64,000 bases of DNA from DATATV01 sp036268615 (GCA_036268615.1 DATATV010000155.1:1-64000); one strand, 5' to 3'; positions 8,350 through 16,982 are shown, counted from the first letter of the stretch. A program made the numbers and translations. The notes: a model not told the origin generated them from the letters alone.

Positions 8350-10186
8350 GCCGGCCGCGGCGGTTGTCGATCGCGGCCAGGACGCGGGCGGCCATCGCGG
8401 CCGGGGTGCCCTCGGCCGGTCGCAGCACGAGTTCGGCCGCGTGCGGAACCTCGTACGGGTCGTCCACGCCGGTGAAACCGGTGATCTCGCCGGCCCGAGC
8501 CCTGGCGTACATGCCCTTGGGGTCACGCGCCTCGCACGTCTCGATCGGCGTGTCCACGAAGACCTCGACGAACGGCAGGCCGGCCGTCTCGTGCGCGGCC
8601 CGTACCAGGTCCCGGTCGGCGCGGTACGGGCTGATCAGCGACACCACCGCGACGATGCCCGCGTCGGCGAACAGCCGGGCGACCTCGCCGACCCGGCGCA
8701 CGTTCTCGGCCCGGTCGGCCGCGCTGAAACCGAGATCGGCGTTGAGGCCGTGCCGGATGTTGTCGCCGTCGAGCAGGTAGGCCGGCCGGCCGGTGGCCAC
8801 CAGCCTGCGCTCGACCTCGACCGCGACGGTGGACTTGCCGGACGCGGACAGCCCGGTCAGCCAGACGGTGAGGCCCTGCGTGCCGCGTTCCTCCCGGCGC
8901 ACCGCGGGCGCGTGCCACACGACACTGGCCGCCGGCCGACTCGGCCCGGTGATCATGCCCGCGCCGACCGTGTTGTTGGTGGCCTCGTCGATCAGGATGA
9001 AGCTGCCGGTGGAGCGGTTGCGCCGATAGGGATCGAACAGCAGGGGTGCCTGGGTGTGCAGCCGGACACGGCCGATCTCGTTGAGCGCCAACGAGTCGGC
9101 TGACTCGTCCCGGTGCAGGGTGTTGATGTCCAGCCGGTAGTCCAGTCCGGTCACCCGCGCCGTGGTGCTGCGGGTGGTGTGCTGGATGGTGTACCTGGTG
9201 CCGGGCGCGAGCGCGTTGTTCTCGGTGAGCCAGCAGACCATCGCGTCCACGTCGTTGCCGGCGTGCGGCTGGTTGTTCGGCCGGCAGATCAGGTCACCAC
9301 GGCCGACGTCGAGGTCGTCGGCGAGCTGGATGGTGACCGACTGCGGTGGGAATGCCTCGCTGACCGGTTCGCCGCCGGGCCCGACGATCGCCCGCACGGT
9401 CGAGCTGAGGCCGGAGGGCAGCACGACCACCTCGTCGCCCGGTTTGAACACGCCGCCGGCGATCGTGCCGGCGTAACCGCGGTAGTCGCGGGCCGGTTGC
9501 CGGATGACGTACTGCACCGGGAACCGGGCGTCGATCAGGTTGCGATCCGAGGCGATGTGCACCTCTTCCAGGTGGTGCAGCAGGGAAGTGCCCTCGTACC
9601 ACGGCATGTTCGCGCTGCGCTGGACGATGTTGTCGCCGTGCAGGGCGGAGATCGGCAGGAAGGTCAGGTCGTGCACGTCGAGTTTTGTCGCGAACGCCCG
9701 GAACTCGTCGCGAATCTCGTCGAACCGCCGCTGCGACCAGTCGACCAGGTCCATCTTGTTCACACACAGCACCAGGTGTGGAATGCCCAGCAGGCTGGCG
9801 ATCAGCGCGTGCCGACGGGATTGCTCCAGCACGCCCTTGCGGGCGTCCACGAGGATCAGCGCGAGGTCGGCGGTGGACGCGCCGGTGACCATGTTGCGCG
9901 TGTACTGGATGTGCCCCGGGGTGTCGGCGATGATGATTTTCCGTTTGGGGGTGGCGAAGTAGCGGTAGGCCACGTCGATGGTGATGCCCTGTTCCCGCTC
10001 GGCCCGCAGGCCGTCGGTGAGCAGCGCGAGATCGGGGTACTCGTCGCCACGGTCCCGGCTGGTCGCCTCGATCGCGGCGAGCTGGTCCTCGAAGATCGAC
10101 TTCGCGTCGTGCAGCAGTCGGCCGATCAGCGTCGACTTGCCGTCGTCGACGCTGCCCGCGGTGGCCAGCCGGAGTAGCCGCGACAT
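8342..10186 (-). CDS. cysNC: CysNC: ATP sulfurylase large subunit fused to APS kinase
   Basis: Makes PAPS. The N-terminal CysN GTPase domain (about residues 1-420) drives sulfate adenylylation with CysD; the C-terminal CysC domain (about 435-614) phosphorylates APS. GTPase motifs are GSVDDGKST (residue 11), DTPGH (near 89) and NKMD (near 143), followed by EF-Tu-like barrels. The kinase part shows LTGLSASGKST, DGDNIRHGLN and SPYRADRD. Fusion is common in actinobacteria. The ATG overlaps the cysD stop by one base, giving tight coupling. With no reductive sulfate genes nearby and a sulfotransferase across the divergent promoter, PAPS supply for sulfation is the likely role; this last point is inference. 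Confidence 0.95.
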   Translation of the reverse strand: MSRLLRLATAGSVDDGKSTLIGRLLHDAKSIFEDQLAAIEATSRDRGDEYPDLALLTDGLRAEREQGITIDVAYRYFATPKRKIIIADTPGHIQYTRNMVTGASTADLALILVDARKGVLEQSRRHALIASLLGIPHLVLCVNKMDLVDWSQRRFDEIRDEFRAFATKLDVHDLTFLPISALHGDNIVQRSANMPWYEGTSLLHHLEEVHIASDRNLIDARFPVQYVIRQPARDYRGYAGTIAGGVFKPGDEVVVLPSGLSSTVRAIVGPGGEPVSEAFPPQSVTIQLADDLDVGRGDLICRPNNQPHAGNDVDAMVCWLTENNALAPGTRYTIQHTTRSTTARVTGLDYRLDINTLHRDESADSLALNEIGRVRLHTQAPLLFDPYRRNRSTGSFILIDEATNNTVGAGMITGPSRPAASVVWHAPAVRREERGTQGLTVWLTGLSASGKSTVAVEVERRLVATGRPAYLLDGDNIRHGLNADLGFSAADRAENVRRVGEVARLFADAGIVAVVSLISPYRADRDLVRAAHETAGLPFVEVFVDTPIETCEARDPKGMYARARAGEITGFTGVDDPYEVPHAAELVLRPAEGTPAAMAARVLAAIDNRRGRLS

Positions 10187-11097
10187 CAGAAGTAGCCCTC
10201 CTTCTTGCGATCCTCCATGCCTGCCTCGGAGATCCGGTCGTCCGCGCGGGTCGCGCCGCGCTCGGTCAGCCGGGCGGCGGCGACCTCGGTGACGACCTCC
10301 TGCGGGGTCGCGGCGGTCGACTCGACGCAGCCGGTGCAGGTCGCGTCGCCGACCGTGCGGAATCGCACCAGCGCCTCGAACGGCTGCTCACCGGGCAGCG
10401 GCCGGCTGTGCCGGGTGTCGGCGAGCAACATGCCGGCGCGCTGGAACACCGGCCGGCGGTGCGCGTAGTAGATCGGGGGCAGGTCGATGCGCTCGGCCAG
10501 GATGTAGGACCAGATGTCCAGCTCGGTCCAGTTCGACAGCGGGAAGATCCGGATGTGCTCGCCGGTCCGGTGCCGGCCGTTGTAGAGATTCCACAGCTCG
10601 GGCCGCTGGTGGCGCGGCTCCCACCGGCCGGATTCGTCCCGGAAGCTGAACACCCGCTCCTTGGCCCGCGCCTTCTCCTCGTCCCGCCGGGCGCCGCCGA
10701 ACACCGCGTCGAACTGGTGCTCGGCGATCGCGCGCAGCAGCGTGGTGGTCTGTAGCCGGTTGCGGCTGGCGCCCGGCGCGGTGTCCTCGACGACGCGGCC
10801 GGCGTCGATGTCGTCCTGCACGGCGGCCACCAGCAGCCGGATGCCGAGGTCGCGCACGGTCCGGTCGCGAAACTCAAGTACCTCCTCGAAGTTGTGCCCG
10901 GTGTCCACGTGCAGCACCGGGAAGGGCAGCGGCGCCGGCCAGAACGCCTTGACCGCCAGGTGCAGCGCGACCATCGAGTCCTTGCCGCCGGAGAACAGCA
11001 GCGCGACCCGCTGCTGGGTGGCCACCACCTCGCGCAGGATGTGCACCGCCTCGGCTTCCAGCGTGCGCAGCTGGGACAGCTCATAGGTCGTCGTCAC
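10186..11097 (-). CDS. cysD: CysD: sulfate adenylyltransferase small subunit
   Basis: A 303-residue subunit that forms APS from ATP and sulfate, with CysN GTP hydrolysis pulling the reaction. PP-loop signature LLFSGGKDSMVALHLA lies near residue 33; downstream are HVDTGHNFEEVLEFRD, FGGARRDEEKARAKERVFS and FPLSNWTELDIWSYI, all typical of CysD. The length equals the family norm. It is first in the leftward cysD-cysNC operon and divergent from the SnoaL-DUF-SDR-sulfotransferase operon. The 101-bp gap between them contains a KstR-like palindrome at 11128-11141, so the two operons may be co-controlled. Confidence 0.95.
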   Translation of the reverse strand: MTTTYELSQLRTLEAEAVHILREVVATQQRVALLFSGGKDSMVALHLAVKAFWPAPLPFPVLHVDTGHNFEEVLEFRDRTVRDLGIRLLVAAVQDDIDAGRVVEDTAPGASRNRLQTTTLLRAIAEHQFDAVFGGARRDEEKARAKERVFSFRDESGRWEPRHQRPELWNLYNGRHRTGEHIRIFPLSNWTELDIWSYILAERIDLPPIYYAHRRPVFQRAGMLLADTRHSRPLPGEQPFEALVRFRTVGDATCTGCVESTAATPQEVVTEVAAARLTERGATRADDRISEAGMEDRKKEGYF

Positions 11098-11127
11098 CGG
11101 GAACCCGCCCTTCGAATGGGCAAAAAG

Positions 11128-11141
11128 TAGAACAGGTTCTT
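11128..11141. promoter_or_regulatory. KstR-like operator 1 (imperfect)
   Basis: TAGAACAGGTTCTT: inverted repeat AGAAC-N2-GTTCT. It agrees with the known KstR consensus TnnAACnnGTTnnA except at the last base. It lies 31 bp upstream of cysD and 58 bp upstream of the SnoaL-like gene, inside the divergent promoter. No TetR gene adjoins it, so the regulator would act in trans. Confidence 0.6.
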
Positions 11142-11198
11142 GTGTTCGGTCAACCGGTGGTGAAGGCTGGGGAGGCCGCCGCTTGAGAAGGGGTCACC

Positions 11199-11681
11199 GT
11201 GGATCTGGTCGCGTTGGAGGAAATTCGCCGGCTGAAGTACCGCTACCTGCGCTGTGTCGACCTCAAGCGCTGGGACGAGTTCGCGGACACGCTGACCGAG
11301 GACGCGACGGCGACCTACGGCACCCCGGTCTACGGCGAGCCGCTCACCCTCACCGGGCGGGCGGGCATCGTCGCGTTCATGCGGGACAAGCTCGGTCCGG
11401 AGATCACCACCGTGCATGCCGCCGGTCAGCCGGAGATCGACATCGACGGCGACCAGGCGACCGGCACGTGGGCGTTCGAGGACATCGTGATCGTGCCCGA
11501 GCACCGGGTGGTGATCCAGGGCGCCGCCTACTACGAGGACCGCTACCGGCGGGAGTCCGACGGCGCCTGGCGGATCGCGCACACCGGCTACGAACGGACC
11601 TACGAGGCGATGGTGTCGCTGGACGACCTGCCCAGCTTCCGGCTCACCGCGAACATGTGGGGCAGCCGCGCGACGCATTGA
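11199..11681 (+). CDS. SnoaL/NTF2-like protein
   Basis: A 160-residue protein with an NTF2-like cone fold: N-terminal helix EIRRLKYRYLRCVDLKRWDEFADTLTEDATATYG, then strands through VHAAGQPEIDIDGDQATGTWAF and YYEDRYRRESDGAWRIAHTGYERTYE. This is the SnoaL_4-type layout found in hydratases, ketosteroid isomerase-like enzymes and dehydratases. The pattern ends with a conserved Trp-Arg-Ile strand. The start is GTG 11199. It heads the operon with the DUF1214-like, SDR and sulfotransferase genes, although a second KstR-like site at 11706 may give those genes their own promoter. Substrate unknown; a steroid or polyketide-like ligand would fit the context. Confidence 0.75.
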   Translation: MDLVALEEIRRLKYRYLRCVDLKRWDEFADTLTEDATATYGTPVYGEPLTLTGRAGIVAFMRDKLGPEITTVHAAGQPEIDIDGDQATGTWAFEDIVIVPEHRVVIQGAAYYEDRYRRESDGAWRIAHTGYERTYEAMVSLDDLPSFRLTANMWGSRATH

Positions 11682-11705
11682 CAGCTCGCGTTTGTGACCG
11701 ATCCT

Positions 11706-11719
11706 TAGAACGAGTTCTA
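11706..11719. promoter_or_regulatory. KstR-like operator 2 (perfect palindrome)
   Basis: TAGAACGAGTTCTA, a perfect 14-bp palindrome and exact match to the published KstR consensus TnnAACnnGTTnnA. It sits in the 84-bp gap between the SnoaL-like gene and the DUF1214-like gene, 46 bp before the latter's start. It shares AGAAC-N2-GTTCT with the site at 11128. Confidence 0.72.
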
Positions 11720-11765
11720 GCGTTGGCCGAGCGGTCGGCCAGGGAAAGGGGCGAGGGAGTTGCCG

Positions 11766-12935
11766 GTGCTCACCCAGTCGTTCGCGGACGCCGTCGTCGA
11801 GGCCGAGAAGATCATCACCGATGCGCCGCACGTGCGCACCGAGCAGGATCTGCTGGAGGGCTACGACTACCTGGCCGGCAGCATCCGCGCGGCGCTGCAG
11901 ATGGCCTGGGCCTACGAACGCGACTTCCCCTACTTCGTCCAGTCCACCGGCCCGTACACCAAGCTGGGCCTGGACAACCCGGACACCGTGTACTTCCATT
12001 CCTACCTGCGCCCGGACGCCGAGTACGTGGTGACCGGGCGGCGGGGCACCGTGCGGGACGTGAGCTTCCAGGTGCTCAACGGCGACTACTCGCCGGTGGA
12101 GGTCCCCGACAGCCTGACCGCCTTCGACGACCGGTCCGTGGAGATCGAGCCGGACGGCAGCTTCGAGCTGCGCTTCGGCCCGGCGAAGGCGGACGCCGGG
12201 CCGAACTACTTCGTGCTCGGTCCGGGCTCGGCGATGCTCATCGTCCGCGAGGTCTACAGCGACTGGGCCACCGAGCGGCGCGGCACCTTCCGCATCCAGC
12301 GGGCCGACCGGATCGGGCAGGCGCCGATGCCGGTCGACCGGGACGCCCTGGCCAAACGTTACGGCGTGGCCGGCAAGATCCTGCTCAGCCGGCTGCGCAC
12401 GTTCCTCGCCTTCCCCGAGTGGTTCTACCTCAAGCTGCCGGTCAACACCCTTACCGAGCCGCGCTCCACGCCGGGCGGGCTGACCACCCAGTTCTCCTCG
12501 GTGGGCCACTACGACCTGGACGACGACCAGGCCATGATCGTCACGGTGCCGGTGTCCGACGCTCCCTACCAGGGCATTCAGCTGGGCAGCAGGTGGTACG
12601 TCTCGCTGGACTACATCAACCACCAGACCAGCCTCACCGCCGACCAGGCGCGGATCGACCCGGACGGCAAGATGCGGCTGGTCATCAGCGAACGTGATCC
12701 CGGCGTGGCCAACTGGCTGGAGCGCACCGGCCACCGGCTCGGCTACATCCAGCTGCGCTGGCAGCGGCTGTCCCGCGAACTCAAGCCCGACGACGGGCCG
12801 GAGGTCGACATCGTCAGCGTCGACGAACTGCCCGAGCGGCTGCCCTTCCACGAGCAGGCCCGGGTGACCCCGGCCGAGTGGACCGCCCGGATCGCCGCGC
12901 GGCAGGCCGCCGTGGCCGGCCGGATGCTGGGCTGA
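11766..12935 (+). CDS. DUF1214-like conserved protein
   Basis: A 389-residue soluble protein of unknown function. The pattern DNPDTVYFHSYLRPDAEYVVTG near residue 75 and PDGSFELRFGP with the C-terminal LVISERDPGVANWLERTGH...GYIQLRWQRL resembles DUF1254/DUF1214-type proteins, as judged by memory rather than search. Its place before an SDR and a sulfotransferase mirrors the mycobacterial order Rv3531c-Rv3530c-Rv3529c in the KstR regulon, with similar lengths. The start is taken as GTG 11766, six bases after GAGGGAG; TTG 11760 is the alternative. It is separated from the next gene by 5 bp. Confidence 0.62.
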   Translation: MLTQSFADAVVEAEKIITDAPHVRTEQDLLEGYDYLAGSIRAALQMAWAYERDFPYFVQSTGPYTKLGLDNPDTVYFHSYLRPDAEYVVTGRRGTVRDVSFQVLNGDYSPVEVPDSLTAFDDRSVEIEPDGSFELRFGPAKADAGPNYFVLGPGSAMLIVREVYSDWATERRGTFRIQRADRIGQAPMPVDRDALAKRYGVAGKILLSRLRTFLAFPEWFYLKLPVNTLTEPRSTPGGLTTQFSSVGHYDLDDDQAMIVTVPVSDAPYQGIQLGSRWYVSLDYINHQTSLTADQARIDPDGKMRLVISERDPGVANWLERTGHRLGYIQLRWQRLSRELKPDDGPEVDIVSVDELPERLPFHEQARVTPAEWTARIAARQAAVAGRMLG

Positions 12936-12940
12936 GCGGG

Positions 12941-13753
12941 ATGCCGACGAAGCCGAAGCCGGCCGGTCCGATCACCGACCTGTTGGCCGACAAGGTCGTC
13001 CTGGTGGCCGGGATCGGGCCCGGGCTCGGCCGGGCCATCGCGCTGCGCTGCGCCCGAGCCGGCGCGCAGGTGGTGTTGGCCTCACGCACCGAGTCCCGGC
13101 TTGTCGAGCTGGCCGCGGAGATCAGCGACGCGGGCGGCCACGCCATTCCGGTGCAGGCCGACCTCGTCGACGAGACCTCGACCGGCCACCTGGTCGACGC
13201 GGCGGTGGCCGCGTTCGGCCGGTTGGACGCGCTGGTCAACAACGCCTTCGTGATGCCGCCACTGGCCGACCTCGCCGACACCGACCTGGACGCGATCCGG
13301 GCCAGCTTCGAGACCAACGTGTTCGCCGCACTCCGGCTGACCAGGTTGTGCACACCGGCGCTGGCCGAGGCGCACGGTTCGGTGGTGATGATCAACTCGG
13401 CGGTGCTGCGTCACTCCCGGCGCACCTTCGGCGCGTACAAGATGACCAAGGCGAGCCTGCTCGCGCTGGCCCAGAGCCTGGCCAGCGAGCTGGGACCGAG
13501 TGGAATCCGGGTCAACTCGGTGGCACCGGGCTACATCTGGGCCGGCTCGCTGAAGTGGTACTTCAACTACCTGGCCGAACAGCGCGGGGTGCCGCCGCAG
13601 CAGGTCTACGACGAGACCGCGGCCACCATCGACCTGCGCAAGCTCCCCGAACCGGACGAGATCGCCGACGCGGTGGTGTTCCTCGCCTCCGACCTGGCCA
13701 GGGCGATCACCGGGCACTGCCTGGACGTCAACGGCGGCGAGTACCACCACTGA
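12941..13753 (+). CDS. SDR family oxidoreductase
   Basis: A 270-residue classical short-chain dehydrogenase/reductase. The cofactor motif VVLVAGIGPGLGRAIALRCA is a variant of TGxxxGxG (here AGIGPGLG). NNAF (NNAG-like), the Ser of INSAVLRHS and the catalytic YKMTK (Tyr and Lys, near residue 166) are present, then the family PG motif in VAPGYIW and the C-terminal DVNGGEYHH. NAD(P)-dependent alcohol/ketone interconversion is expected. The ATG at 12941 follows GAGCGGG, 5 bp after the upstream stop. The sulfotransferase starts 24 bp downstream, so the SDR could form or remove the hydroxyl that is sulfated; that is inference. Confidence 0.87.
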   Translation: MPTKPKPAGPITDLLADKVVLVAGIGPGLGRAIALRCARAGAQVVLASRTESRLVELAAEISDAGGHAIPVQADLVDETSTGHLVDAAVAAFGRLDALVNNAFVMPPLADLADTDLDAIRASFETNVFAALRLTRLCTPALAEAHGSVVMINSAVLRHSRRTFGAYKMTKASLLALAQSLASELGPSGIRVNSVAPGYIWAGSLKWYFNYLAEQRGVPPQQVYDETAATIDLRKLPEPDEIADAVVFLASDLARAITGHCLDVNGGEYHH

Positions 13754-13777
13754 CCGCCCGAGCAGCCAAGGACACCG

Positions 13778-14935
13778 ATGACCACGGAGCGCACGAGTGT
13801 CGGCACGGTCGCCGACCTGCACGCGTCAGCCAGCAAGATCACCGGCCTGACCGACTTCGGCACGGACGACTACCGCGAGGGCCTGGCGGTGCTGCTCGAC
13901 TCGTACGCGCGCGACGCCCGGCTGACCCCGTTGGGCTATCGGGTGAAGCGCGCGTTCCTGCGCGGCGCGTTGGTGTCCCGGCTGCTCAGCGAGGCCGCCT
14001 GGCAGCGCTACCCGGAACACGCCGAGGTCCCGATCGAGCGACCGATCTTCGTCACCGGCCTGCCACGCACCGGGACCACCGCGCTGCACCGGCTGCTCAC
14101 CGCCGATCCGGCGCACCAGGGTCTGGAACTCTGGCTGACCGAGGTGCCGCAACCCCGGCCACCGAGGGAGAGCTGGGCCGGTGACCCGGTGTTCCAGCAC
14201 ATCGAGGCGGGGTTCCAGCAGCACCACGTCGAGCACCCGGAATTCATGGGCGTGCACCACATGTCGGCCGGGCAGGTGGAAGAATGCTGGCAGCTGCTGC
14301 GCCAGTCGACGGCGTCGATCTCCTACGAATGTCTCGCCCACCTGCCGACCTATTCGACGTGGCTGGCCGGCCACGACTGGACGGACGCCTATCGCCGGCA
14401 CCGGCGCAATCTGCGACTCATCGGGCTGCCTGACCGGAATCGGCGCTGGGTACTCAAGAACCCGAGCCATTTGTTCGCGCTGGACGCGTTGTTCGCGGTC
14501 TATCCCGACGCGCTGGTCATCCAGACGCACCGAGCGCCGCGCACCGCCATCGCCTCGGCGTGCAGCCTGGCCGCGCAGGCGTCGGCGGGCTGGTCAGCGG
14601 CGTTCACCGGGGACGTGGTCGGGCGGAGCCAGCTCGACCTGTGGGCGCGCGGCCTCGACCTGTTCCTGGCCGAGCGGGCCAGGCACGACCCGGCGCGCTT
14701 CTTCGATGTCGAATACCAGGATTTTGTCGCCGACCCGATCGGCATGGTGGAGCGAATCTACACGCATTTCGGCCTGCCCTTCCCGGACGAGACCCGCGCG
14801 GCGATCACGGCCGTGCAGGAACGCAGCGTGTCCGGCGAGGCAAAGCCCGCCCATCGTTACACGCTGGCCGATTTCGGCCTGACCGCGGCCGAGGTGGACG
14901 AGCGTTTCTCGGCGTATTCGAATACCCATTACTGA
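13778..14935 (+). CDS. Sulfotransferase family protein
   Basis: A 385-residue PAPS-dependent sulfotransferase of the bacterial Sulfotransfer_3-like group. The 5'-phosphosulfate loop PIFVTGLPRTGTTALHRLL lies near residue 90, and the second PAPS-contact segment LKNPSHLFALDALFAVYPDALVIQTHRAP (with the 3'-phosphate Arg/Ser region) lies near 225-255. YQDFVADPIGMVERIYTHFGLPF is the usual C-terminal block. The length matches the mycobacterial Rv3529c type. It is last in the operon, and PAPS would come from cysD-cysNC on the other side of the shared control region. Acceptor unknown; a hydroxylated lipid or steroid is plausible from the KstR-like operators. Confidence 0.87.
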   Translation: MTTERTSVGTVADLHASASKITGLTDFGTDDYREGLAVLLDSYARDARLTPLGYRVKRAFLRGALVSRLLSEAAWQRYPEHAEVPIERPIFVTGLPRTGTTALHRLLTADPAHQGLELWLTEVPQPRPPRESWAGDPVFQHIEAGFQQHHVEHPEFMGVHHMSAGQVEECWQLLRQSTASISYECLAHLPTYSTWLAGHDWTDAYRRHRRNLRLIGLPDRNRRWVLKNPSHLFALDALFAVYPDALVIQTHRAPRTAIASACSLAAQASAGWSAAFTGDVVGRSQLDLWARGLDLFLAERARHDPARFFDVEYQDFVADPIGMVERIYTHFGLPFPDETRAAITAVQERSVSGEAKPAHRYTLADFGLTAAEVDERFSAYSNTHY

Positions 14936-15233
14936 TCGGCTGTCGCGACGATTCCGGGGCACGGTGTCGATGTTGACCGGTTCTGGAGGAGGGTGCCGTT
15001 CGCGAGCCAAACGGTCTAAACCGGGCTGCGCCGATCGGTAGCTCGCAGAACGGAATGCGCCGGGATAATGACGGGGTCTTTCGCCGGAATGATCGTGCGA
15101 ACCGATTGCAACGATTTGGCTTCTGGCCGCTGATCAACGTGGTGTCGTTTGAGGACACGTGCGAAACTCTGCGCAGTTATCGAGGTCGCAATCTCTCTTT
15201 CGTCGGCGCGACGAGCGGAGGGGATTGATCCAC
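14936..15233. other. Leader region of the nitric oxide synthase gene
   Basis: 298 bases between sulfotransferase stop and nos start. Only a short GTGTC-N7-GACAC hairpin (around 15143-15159) was seen; no clear terminator, operator or small ORF. Confidence 0.3.
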
Positions 15234-16427
15234 ATGGATGCAGTCACATCTGGCCAGCCAACACCTACATCTGCCGGTCCGGTTCACCACCAGGAATCCA
15301 TCCAAACTTTGCTGGCCAATGCCACGGAGTTCCTGGATAATGTCTGGTCGGGTATGGACCGGGAAGTCAGGTTGGCCGAGGTAGAAGAGGAAATTCGGAC
15401 GTCCGGAACGTACACGCACACCGCTGGGGAACTTGTGGCCGGGTGTCGGCAGGCCTGGGCGAACAGTGCTCGGTGCATCGGTCGGCTGCACGTGCCGGCG
15501 TTGCGGGTACGGGATAGACGGTCGAGCGCAACCGCGGGTGAGGTGGCCCGCGAGTGCGTGGAACACATTCGACAGTCCACCAATAACGGCAAATTGCAAC
15601 CGACGGTCACGGTGTTCCCGGCCCGAACACTTGGTGGCGATCAGATCCGGTTGTGGAATTCCCAGCTGATCCGGTACGCGGGCTACCATCGTCCGGACGG
15701 CTCGGTGGTCGGAGATCCGGTCAATGCGGACCTGACCGCGATGATCCGGACCACCTGCGACTGGACCGGCCGTGGTGGCCGGTTCGACGTACTGCCGTTG
15801 GTGGTCCAGTTGCCCGGGGCGCCACCCCGCGCGTTCGACATACCCAGGGACGCGGTGCTCGAAGTGGAGATCGAACACCCGGCATTTTCCTGGTTCGCCG
15901 ATTTGGGGTTGCGCTGGTATGCGCTGCCGGCGATCTGCGACATGGACCTGGTGATCGGCGGCATTGTTTACACAGCCGTATTCAGTGGCTGGTACATGGA
16001 CACCGAGATCGGAGTGCGCGACTTCGGTGATCCGTTGCGGTATAATATGTTGCCCGTCGTCGCCGAGCGAATGGGGCTGGACAGCTCGACAAACCAGTCG
16101 CTGTGGCGGGATCGAGCGTTGATCGAGCTGGATCACGCGGTGCTGTTCTCGTTCCGCCGTGCGGGCGTGCGCATGGTGGACCATCACACGGCGGCCGACC
16201 AGTTCGCCCGTTACCTGGCCCGAGAGGAAAAAGACGGCCGCCCGGTGCCGGCCGACTGGGCGTGGCTGGTGCCACCGATGGCCGGCAACACGATGGACAT
16301 CTTCCATCGAGAGTTCCCACCGGTCGACGAAAGCCTCCGTCCCAACTTCGTCCGCCCGCAACACCCGGCCTGGCAGCCGGCCGGCCAGGATGTTCCCGGC
16401 CCCCGTTGCCCGTTCGGCCCGTTCTGA
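15234..16427 (+). CDS. nos: Bacterial nitric oxide synthase oxygenase
   Basis: A 397-residue NOS oxygenase domain without a reductase, which forms NO from arginine through N-hydroxyarginine at a thiolate heme. Signature blocks are ANSARCIGRL (the Cys is the proximal heme ligand; here Ala replaces the usual Arg/Asn in WRNS), TNNGKLQPTVTVFP, WNSQLIRYAGY, GWYMDTEIG (Glu binds the arginine guanidinium), RYNMLPVVAERMGLD, SLWRDRALIELDHAVL and VDHHTAADQF. The length is typical of bacterial NOS. The start is ATG 15234 after GGAGGGG; the in-frame upstream codons lack coding character. Electrons must come from unlinked reductases. A tyrosine-phosphatase-like gene follows after 45 bp. Confidence 0.95.
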   Translation: MDAVTSGQPTPTSAGPVHHQESIQTLLANATEFLDNVWSGMDREVRLAEVEEEIRTSGTYTHTAGELVAGCRQAWANSARCIGRLHVPALRVRDRRSSATAGEVARECVEHIRQSTNNGKLQPTVTVFPARTLGGDQIRLWNSQLIRYAGYHRPDGSVVGDPVNADLTAMIRTTCDWTGRGGRFDVLPLVVQLPGAPPRAFDIPRDAVLEVEIEHPAFSWFADLGLRWYALPAICDMDLVIGGIVYTAVFSGWYMDTEIGVRDFGDPLRYNMLPVVAERMGLDSSTNQSLWRDRALIELDHAVLFSFRRAGVRMVDHHTAADQFARYLAREEKDGRPVPADWAWLVPPMAGNTMDIFHREFPPVDESLRPNFVRPQHPAWQPAGQDVPGPRCPFGPF

Positions 16428-16472
16428 CGTGGCGTCCCGAGTGGATGATTGATTGCCGCGACAGAATGAGGC

Positions 16473-16928
16473 ATGACAAGTTCGCCGCTGATCGGTGCGT
16501 TCGAGCTACCTGACGGCACGTGGGTGCGCGGTCGCGGGCTACGGCGTCCGGTGCCCGCCGGCGCCGTGCCCGAACACGGCCTCTACCTGGGTACCAAGCG
16601 ATTGCGCGACCGCTACGAGCCGGCGCTGACGTGGCCGCACGAATGGTTGGACTGGCCCGACTTCGGCCTACCCCGAGACCGGGCCACCGCGGTCGACCGC
16701 ATCCGCGCTCTGCACGAACAGGCGAAATCCGGCCGCCGGGTGGAGGTGGCGTGCGGGGGAGGAGTGGGCCGCACCGGAACGGTGATCGCCTACCTGGCCG
16801 TGCTGGCGGGTGTGCCCGCACCCGAAGCAGTGAGCTGGACCCGGCGGAACTATCACAAACGAGCGGTCGAAACCCCATGGCAGCGTCGCTGGGTCAAGGG
16901 AGCGGAGCCAGGCCGAACGGCTGGCTGA
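16473..16928 (+). CDS. Protein-tyrosine-phosphatase-like protein
   Basis: A 151-residue compact phosphatase of the dual-specificity/tyrosine type. The P-loop is VACGGGVGRTGTV near residue 90, giving the catalytic CX5R (Cys-GGGVG-Arg); the general-acid Asp is probably in the DWPDFGLP segment near 62-69. Relatives dephosphorylate phosphotyrosine or phosphoinositide-like substrates in the cytoplasm. The family's usual His before the Cys is Ala here. The gene starts 45 bp after nos on the same strand, so co-transcription is possible. It converges on the SARP gene, with a bulged hairpin between. Confidence 0.78.
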   Translation: MTSSPLIGAFELPDGTWVRGRGLRRPVPAGAVPEHGLYLGTKRLRDRYEPALTWPHEWLDWPDFGLPRDRATAVDRIRALHEQAKSGRRVEVACGGGVGRTGTVIAYLAVLAGVPAPEAVSWTRRNYHKRAVETPWQRRWVKGAEPGRTAG

Positions 16929-16952
16929 GACAGAACAGGTTGGAGTGGCACC

Positions 16953-16982
16953 GGGCCTGGATGTCGCTGTCGCGACAGGCCC
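16953..16982. terminator. Probable hairpin terminator (bulged)
   Basis: GGGCCTG (16953-16959) pairs with CAGGCCC (16976-16982), with a further TCGC/GCGA stem inside and a 4-base bulge. It lies in the 177-bp gap between convergent phosphatase and SARP genes. Confidence 0.45.

Noticed and set aside
6319..8526. 735-codon minus-strand frame opposite the acyl-CoA dehydrogenase
   Set aside because: His/Val/Gly/Arg-rich shadow with no motifs; the plus strand carries the catalytic Glu block and flavin motifs.
9113..10177. Plus-strand open frame opposite cysNC (about 350 codons)
   Set aside because: It lies wholly antisense to a gene with GTPase and kinase motifs and has no recognisable domain.
15234..16427. 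Fused NOS with reductase domain
   Set aside because: The protein ends 397 residues after the start and no FMN/FAD/NADPH domain follows; it is an oxygenase-only bacterial type.
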